A DNA stretch of 10,027 nucleotides, taken from positions 1-10,027 of the forward strand of contig JANZYY010000158.1 of the NCBI GenBank assembly GCA_026419705.1, in the 5' to 3' direction. Below the pieces are notes generated by a model. That model did no database searches. It saw nothing but the letters and a program-made list of their open reading frames with translations, and was not told the origin of the DNA. Source of the DNA: Fischerella sp. (lineage in GTDB: Bacteria; Cyanobacteriota; Cyanobacteriia; Cyanobacteriales; Nostocaceae). Made by a program: the position numbers and the translations under genes. Below are positions 6,533-10,027 of this stretch, piece after piece; the first letter of the stretch is position 1; each line of letters opens with the position of its first letter.

Positions 6533-6577
6533 CTAAGCTTGGACAAAGCTTACAGTCATAGTACGAGCAAGGCTCAT
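6533..6577 (-). CDS. Possible 14-codon leader ORF upstream of the AAA+ gene
   Basis: A minus-strand ATG at 6577 is preceded by GGAGG with a four-base spacer and encodes MSLARTMTVSFVQA before TAG 6535-6533, 17 bases upstream of the AAA+ start. The ribosome site is stronger than the one before the AAA+ gene (AGAAGG). The region is inside a hairpin-forming stretch. It may be a translated leader, the remnant of another gene's start, or chance. Confidence 0.3.
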   Translation of the reverse strand: MSLARTMTVSFVQA

Positions 6578-6602
6578 ATTACCTCCAGGTACTGCTATGA
6601 CT
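6554..6602. repeat. Inverted repeat in the leader of the AAA+ gene
   Basis: AGTCATAG (6554-6561) is exactly complementary to CTATGACT (6595-6602), and TAC at 6562-6564 can extend the stem to GTA at 6589-6591. A second small hairpin GAGC/GCTC (6565-6575) sits inside. The Shine-Dalgarno of the 14-codon ORF lies between the arms, so folding could affect its use. There is no T-tract on either side, so it is not a typical terminator. Confidence 0.5.
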
Positions 6603-6712
6603 ACCCTTGAGCAAAAAGCTTTGAGCCAAGTAATTTAAAGTTTAACTTCAGTTCCAAGTAGGCATTTTCCGCAGGTCATCGTGGACAATTTTGTACATCT
6701 GTTGTCTAATAC

Positions 6713-7374
6713 CTATGGCGATCGCAAACGCAAACTATAAAAAGAATCGTCTGGTTGCCAAGCTTCTTGTGACAGGGCATAATACACCACGTCTAAATTG
6801 TAGAAATGGGTATCTTTTTCATACCTCCATCCTGCTTTTTCCATTACCCGGCGAGAGGCAATATGTTCTGGTACGGTAATGGCAACAATCTTATCTAACT
6901 TCAGGCGTTGCTGAATTTAGGGATGAAATAATGAACCACAAAGACGCAAAGTATGCGGAGAAATACAAGAAAATCATCCTGCATTTATGCAACGCCTAAC
7001 TTCACCTCCTCAAAGCCATATCTTAAGCTGGCTTTTGTTGCCTCTGTGGCAATACCTTGATGCCAGAAAGCTTGACTCAACCGATAAAGAACTTCAATCT
7101 CTGGACTGTTTGGCAGAAAATTCAATCCGCAATGGCCAATTAATTTGCCTGTAGCTTTTTTTACTACAGCCCAAACGCCAAAACCATACTGTTTCCAATG
7201 TTGAATAAAAAATTCTAAAATTTCTTGAGTTACTTCTGTTACCTTTTCTTTGGAAATTGACCCTCTAGGTGAATATCTCATTACTTCTGGATTACTTAAA
7301 ATCACTGCGAGTTCATCCAGATCTTCTAGAGTGTAGGGTCTTAGCTGCAATCGTGTAGTTTCAATCTCTGGCAT
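6713..7374 (-). pseudogene. RimJ/RimL-type GNAT acetyltransferase, split by a MITE
   Basis: The N-terminal part, from ATG 7374 (MPEIETTRLQLRPYT), runs to VKL at about 7005-6997. It has the GNAT features of ribosomal-protein-alanine acetyltransferase relatives: ETTRLQLRP, the strand LIGHCGLNFL, and the acetyl-CoA-binding loop HQGIATEA. The frame then enters a 93-bp insertion and stops after three more codons. The missing C-terminal part continues on the far side at 6895-6713 as DKIVAITVPEHIASRRVMEK, then AGWRYEKDTHFYNLDVVYYA, ending in TAG. Removing the element and one 8-bp duplicate joins FEEVKL to DKIVAI without any other change, giving a protein of about 186 residues. No other damage is seen, so the insertion is recent. 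An upstream TTG at 7395 keeps the frame open but ATG 7374 is the likelier start. The acetylated substrate is unknown. Confidence 0.9.
6904..6996. mobile_element. 93-bp MITE with terminal inverted repeats and 8-bp target duplication
   Basis: The ends are inverted copies: GGCGTTGC at 6904-6911 and GCAACGCC at 6989-6996. The similarity continues imperfectly for about 23 bases and ends in GGATGA on the left (6921-6926) against TCATCC (6974-6979) on the right. The flanks are an exact direct repeat, TAACTTCA at 6896-6903 and 6997-7004. There is no room for a transposase, so it would need one in trans; its GGCGTTGC ends should match the terminal repeats of the parent insertion sequence. The inner part (ACCACAAAGACGCAAAG from 6935) resembles a common cyanobacterial intergenic repeat. 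Confidence 0.88.
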
Positions 7375-7425
7375 GGTGGCAAGGTAAAAATGCAAACACT
7401 ACCTTATTACTACTGTAAAAATTAA

Positions 7426-7431
7426 TATAAT
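7426..7431 (+). promoter_or_regulatory. Perfect TATAAT -10 box close to the ABC gene start
   Basis: TATAAT at 7426-7431 is a consensus -10, in a very AT-rich stretch. The matching -35 region (around 7403-7409) is poor. The start codon follows only nine bases later, so a transcript starting about seven bases after the box would have almost no leader. No Shine-Dalgarno is visible before ATG 7441, which fits leaderless or near-leaderless translation. Confidence 0.4.
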
Positions 7432-7440
7432 TTTTATATT

Positions 7441-9321
7441 ATGAGTATCTCCATTCCTCGAACAAAAACTCACTCAGAGTACCGTCGGCGTGAAAACGAC
7501 TGGCGGTTATTTTTGCGTTTGACACCATATGCCCGTCCTCATGTACGTTTGTTGATAGTGTCAATGGTGTTACTTGTGCCCGTAGCTGTAGCTAACGCCA
7601 TACAACCATTGCTAATCGGACAGGTTATTTCTCTGATTCGCAATGAACCAAGCACTTACGAATTTCTCCGCAATCTTTCCTTTTGGCAAGCGTTGCAAAT
7701 TCTGGAAGGATTGTTGATTGTAACAGTGGTTATCCGACTGATATTTTCAGGTTTTCAGGGTTATTTGGTACAGAAGGTAGGGCAACAAATTACTGCTGCA
7801 ATTCGCCAAGATTTATTTAATCATGTTACTTCTTTGGCAGTGCGCTTTTTTGATCGCACAGCTGTGGGTAAATTAATTACCAGACTCACCAGTGATGTGG
7901 AAGTTTTAGGAGATGTGTTTGCCACTGGAGCAATTGGCATTGTGTCCGATCTGTTTTCCATGCTGGTGATCGTTGTGTTTATGTTTTCTATCCAGTGGCA
8001 ACTTGCCTTTTTGTTGCTGTTGATGCTCATACCTGTATCGTTTTTAATTATTTACTTTCAACAGCAGTACCGCAAAGCTAATTATAAAGCTAGAGAAGAA
8101 CTTTCTGTCCTGAATTCCCAACTGCAAGAAAATATTGTTGGCATTAATATAGTGCAACTATTCCGACGAGAAAAATTTAATGCCAAGTTATTTAGTAATA
8201 CAAACAAGCATTATGTCAAAGAAGTAGATAAAACCATCTTTCACGATTCCGCTGTTTCTGCAACATTGGAATGGGTTTCTTTAGTGGCGATCGCCGCTGT
8301 GCTTTTGGTTGGCGGTTATTTACTTTTGCAAAAAAACTTGACTTTTGGGATTTTATCTGCATTTGTCTTGTATGCAGAACGATTATTCCAACCTTTACAA
8401 CAGTTTGCAGAAAAGTTTACGGTCATTCAAGCAGGTTTCACAGCAATTGAACGCGTTACCGACATTCTAGATGAACCGATCGAAATACGCGATCGCACCA
8501 ATCCCCGATTATCAGTTTTTGATTCCCAATTCGGATACATAGATGAGATCGCTGCTAATCTTGAATCTCAAACTCAAGATTCCCAACCACAATTAGGAGA
8601 AATCAAATTTGAACACGTTTGGTTTGCCTATAAACCAGATGACTATGTCATTAAAGACCTAGACTTCACAATTCATCCTGGAGAAAAAGTAGCATTGGTC
8701 GGCCCCACTGGTGCTGGAAAAAGCACTATCATTCGGCTTTTGTGTCGTCTTTACGAACCCAGCCAAGGACGTATTTTAGTTGATGGTATTGATATTCGGG
8801 AGTTACCCCAAGCTGAACTGCGGCGCTACATGGCAGTGATTTTGCAAGAAGGCTTTTTATTTGCTGGTAATGTTAAGAGCAATATCACCTTAGGAGATGG
8901 CTACAGCTTTGAAGAAGTTCAACAAGCAGCAGAAAAGACTAACATTGCCAAGTTTATTGAACAACTTCCCCAAGGCTACGATACCCAACTTCGCGAACGA
9001 GGTACAAATCTTTCTAGCGGTCAAAAACAACTGTTAGCCTTTGCTCGTGCAGCAATTCGCGATCCGCAAATTTTAGTCTTAGATGAAGCCACAGCTAACC
9101 TAGATGTGGGAACAGAAGCATTAATTCAGGAAGCTTTAAACAAGCTGTTGATCAGACGTACCGCAATTATTATTGCCCATCGTCTGTCTACAATTCGTAA
9201 CGTAGATCGAATTTTCGTACTCAAACGTGGAGAATTAATAGAACAGGGAAGCCATGAAGAGTTACTGCAACTAGGCGGACTTTATGCTACCTTACACAAT
9301 TTGCAGATGTTGGGAACATAA
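7441..9321 (+). CDS. ABC exporter half-transporter (fused permease and ATPase)
   Basis: A 626-residue inner-membrane protein with the usual exporter half-transporter layout, working as a dimer to move lipids, peptides or drugs outward. Residues 1-340 form the transmembrane domain, with hydrophobic segments at about 36-62, 86-106, 160-184, 187-206, 275-297 and 299-315, and a basic cytoplasmic N-terminus. Residues 388-626 form the nucleotide-binding domain: Walker A GPTGAGKST at 421-429, Q-loop Gln469, signature LSSGQ at 524-528, Walker B ILVLDEA at 544-550 with catalytic Glu549, and H-loop His580 in IIAHRLSTI. All catalytic residues are present. An acidic, glutamine-rich linker at about 345-385 is longer than in MsbA. 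It is related to MdlB/MsbA-type proteins, but the substrate cannot be read from sequence. It stands alone, divergent from the broken GNAT gene, with no partner half-transporter gene next to it. Confidence 0.93.
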   Translation: MSISIPRTKTHSEYRRRENDWRLFLRLTPYARPHVRLLIVSMVLLVPVAVANAIQPLLIGQVISLIRNEPSTYEFLRNLSFWQALQILEGLLIVTVVIRLIFSGFQGYLVQKVGQQITAAIRQDLFNHVTSLAVRFFDRTAVGKLITRLTSDVEVLGDVFATGAIGIVSDLFSMLVIVVFMFSIQWQLAFLLLLMLIPVSFLIIYFQQQYRKANYKAREELSVLNSQLQENIVGINIVQLFRREKFNAKLFSNTNKHYVKEVDKTIFHDSAVSATLEWVSLVAIAAVLLVGGYLLLQKNLTFGILSAFVLYAERLFQPLQQFAEKFTVIQAGFTAIERVTDILDEPIEIRDRTNPRLSVFDSQFGYIDEIAANLESQTQDSQPQLGEIKFEHVWFAYKPDDYVIKDLDFTIHPGEKVALVGPTGAGKSTIIRLLCRLYEPSQGRILVDGIDIRELPQAELRRYMAVILQEGFLFAGNVKSNITLGDGYSFEEVQQAAEKTNIAKFIEQLPQGYDTQLRERGTNLSSGQKQLLAFARAAIRDPQILVLDEATANLDVGTEALIQEALNKLLIRRTAIIIAHRLSTIRNVDRIFVLKRGELIEQGSHEELLQLGGLYATLHNLQMLGT

Positions 9322-9331
9322 AACTGTAACT

Positions 9332-9359
9332 GTTGTTGGTTGTTTGTTGTTGGTTGTTT
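9332..9359. repeat. Perfect 14-bp tandem duplication
   Basis: GTTGTTGGTTGTTT occurs twice in direct succession, starting 11 bases after the ABC transporter stop codon and running to the edge of the hairpin element. Confidence 0.8.
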
Positions 9360-9483
9360 GGGGACTTCCAAATAAAAAACATTCCAAATTTTCTTGTGGG
9401 ATGGGTGTCCCCACCCGTCTTATCTGAGGGGCGGACAGGATGTCCACCACACAATCTGGGATAATTTATTTCTTGGAAATCCC
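9360..9483. mobile_element. Hairpin MITE-like element, about 124 bp
   Basis: The ends are inverted relatives: GGGGACTTCCAAATAAA from 9360 and the complement GGGATTTCCAAGAAATAAA ending at 9483. Inside, TTGTGGGATGGGTGTCC (9394-9410) pairs with GGACATCC-type sequence on the other arm (GGATGTCCACCACACAA, 9437-9453), giving a long hairpin. Elements with this 'gtgggatgggtgtcc' core are frequent in cyanobacterial intergenic DNA. No coding capacity and no clear target duplication. It could end transcription of the ABC gene. Confidence 0.65.
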
Positions 9484-9563
9484 TTAGAGAAAGTAATAAC
9501 TAAGCTAAATTTGCATCATTACGTAAGACTGTGAATTCACTCTTGGTCGGTAATGGGCGCTTT

Positions 9564-9592
9564 TACCAATTACCAATTACCAATTACCTAAT
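9564..9592. repeat. STRR heptamer array (TACCAAT) at the rtcA start
   Basis: Three tandem TACCAAT units (9564-9584) are followed by a variant TACCTAAT (9585-9592), ending three bases before the rtcA ATG. A short complementary stretch GGTAATGGG lies upstream at 9549-9557, giving a small hairpin with TTACC. No Shine-Dalgarno is visible because the array occupies its place. Confidence 0.75.
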
Positions 9593-9595
9593 TTT

Positions 9596-10027
9596 ATGAT
9601 TTACATTGATGGATCTTACGGTGAAGGCGGGGGACAAGTTCTTCGCACCTCCCTCAGTTTAGCCGCCATTACTAGTACTCCCACAACAATTTACAACATT
9701 CGTGCTGGACGCACAAAACCTGGGTTAGCAGCCCAACACTTGACAGCAGTTCGTGCCGTAGCAGCAATTTGTCATGCTCAAGTGCGAGGCGATGCTTTGG
9801 GTTCGATGATGCTAGAATTTATTCCTGGTGGTGTTGTGACAGCAGGAAATTACGCCTTTGATGTCAGCGAAGCACGCCAAGGTGGTTCCGCAGGTGCTGT
9901 TACGCTAGTATTGCAGACAATCCTGTTGCCTCTGGCGCTTGCAAGCGGTAGCTCCCACGTCACGCTCAAGGGAGGGACGCATGTTGATCGTAGCCCGTCA
10001 ATGACCTACATTGAGCAAGTGTATCTG
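9596..10027 (+). CDS. rtcA: RNA 3'-terminal phosphate cyclase (N-terminal part, runs off the window)
   Basis: The first 144 codons of an enzyme that turns an RNA 3'-phosphate into a 2',3'-cyclic phosphate using ATP, usually within RNA repair. The family opening is clear: IDGSYGEGGGQVLRTSLSLA at residues 4-23, then AGRTKPGLAAQHLTAVRA at about 42-59, and later GGSAGAV and KGGTHVDRSPS. The catalytic histidine that carries the AMP adduct lies in the missing C-terminal half. The ATG at 9596 fits the family start; the space normally taken by a Shine-Dalgarno is filled by a heptamer repeat. No rtcB or rtcR gene is visible upstream. A perfect 12-base palindrome CGCTTGCAAGCG (9936-9947) lies within a GC-richer stretch of the frame, without disturbing it. 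Confidence 0.93.
   Translation, partial: MIYIDGSYGEGGGQVLRTSLSLAAITSTPTTIYNIRAGRTKPGLAAQHLTAVRAVAAICHAQVRGDALGSMMLEFIPGGVVTAGNYAFDVSEARQGGSAGAVTLVLQTILLPLALASGSSHVTLKGGTHVDRSPSMTYIEQVYL

Noticed and set aside
6691..6879. 62-codon plus-strand ORF
   Set aside because: It is the opposite strand of the C-terminal half of the broken GNAT gene.
1469..8496. Ten GCGATCGC palindromes as regulatory sites
   Set aside because: These are HIP1 octamers, scattered mainly inside genes and frequent throughout cyanobacterial genomes; they show lineage, not regulation.
9596..10027. Full RNA-repair operon
   Set aside because: Only the start of rtcA is present; no rtcB, rtcR or tRNA-like genes are visible in the window.

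Overview
The window is chromosomal DNA from a filamentous or otherwise multicellular-type cyanobacterium. The evidence is ten perfect copies of the HIP1 octamer GCGATCGC, several arrays of degenerate heptamers of the kind known as STRR repeats in heterocyst-forming cyanobacteria, small hairpin-type mobile repeats between genes, and a cyanobacterial DUF1816 gene next to mrnC and rlmB. Codon use is moderately AT-rich and uniform. No tRNA, rRNA, CRISPR array or full-length insertion sequence was seen.

Layout. Bases 1-56 hold the last codons of an upstream gene. After an inverted heptamer array comes a STAS-domain regulator (to 601) that appears to start at a rare ATT codon, closed by a hairpin terminator. 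After a largely empty 560-base gap come mrnC (Mini-III RNase), rlmB (23S rRNA 2'-O-methyltransferase) and a DUF1816 protein, all on the plus strand. The first two both act on 23S rRNA, so this looks like a ribosome-maturation cluster. Between the convergent ends of the DUF1816 gene and an alpha/beta hydrolase lies a palindromic repeat flanked by oppositely oriented heptamer arrays.

The minus strand from 3320 to 7374 carries an alpha/beta hydrolase, a remnant of an OmpA C-terminal domain, a CAP-domain lipoprotein, an AAA+ ATPase fused to an N-terminal beta-sandwich domain, and a RimJ/RimL-type GNAT acetyltransferase. The acetyltransferase is split by a 93-bp element with terminal inverted repeats and an 8-bp target duplication; removing the element and one duplicate copy restores the reading frame exactly. 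The plus strand then has an ABC exporter half-transporter, a second hairpin element, another heptamer array and the 5' part of rtcA, which runs off the window.

The most notable items are the MITE-disrupted GNAT gene, the OmpA remnant, the CbxX-type ATPase with a lectin-like sensor domain and a small upstream ORF, the probable ATT start of the STAS gene, and the hydrolase whose C-terminal codons come from a repeat array. I saw no clear multi-gene defence system. The AAA+ fusion protein is the best candidate for undescribed biology.
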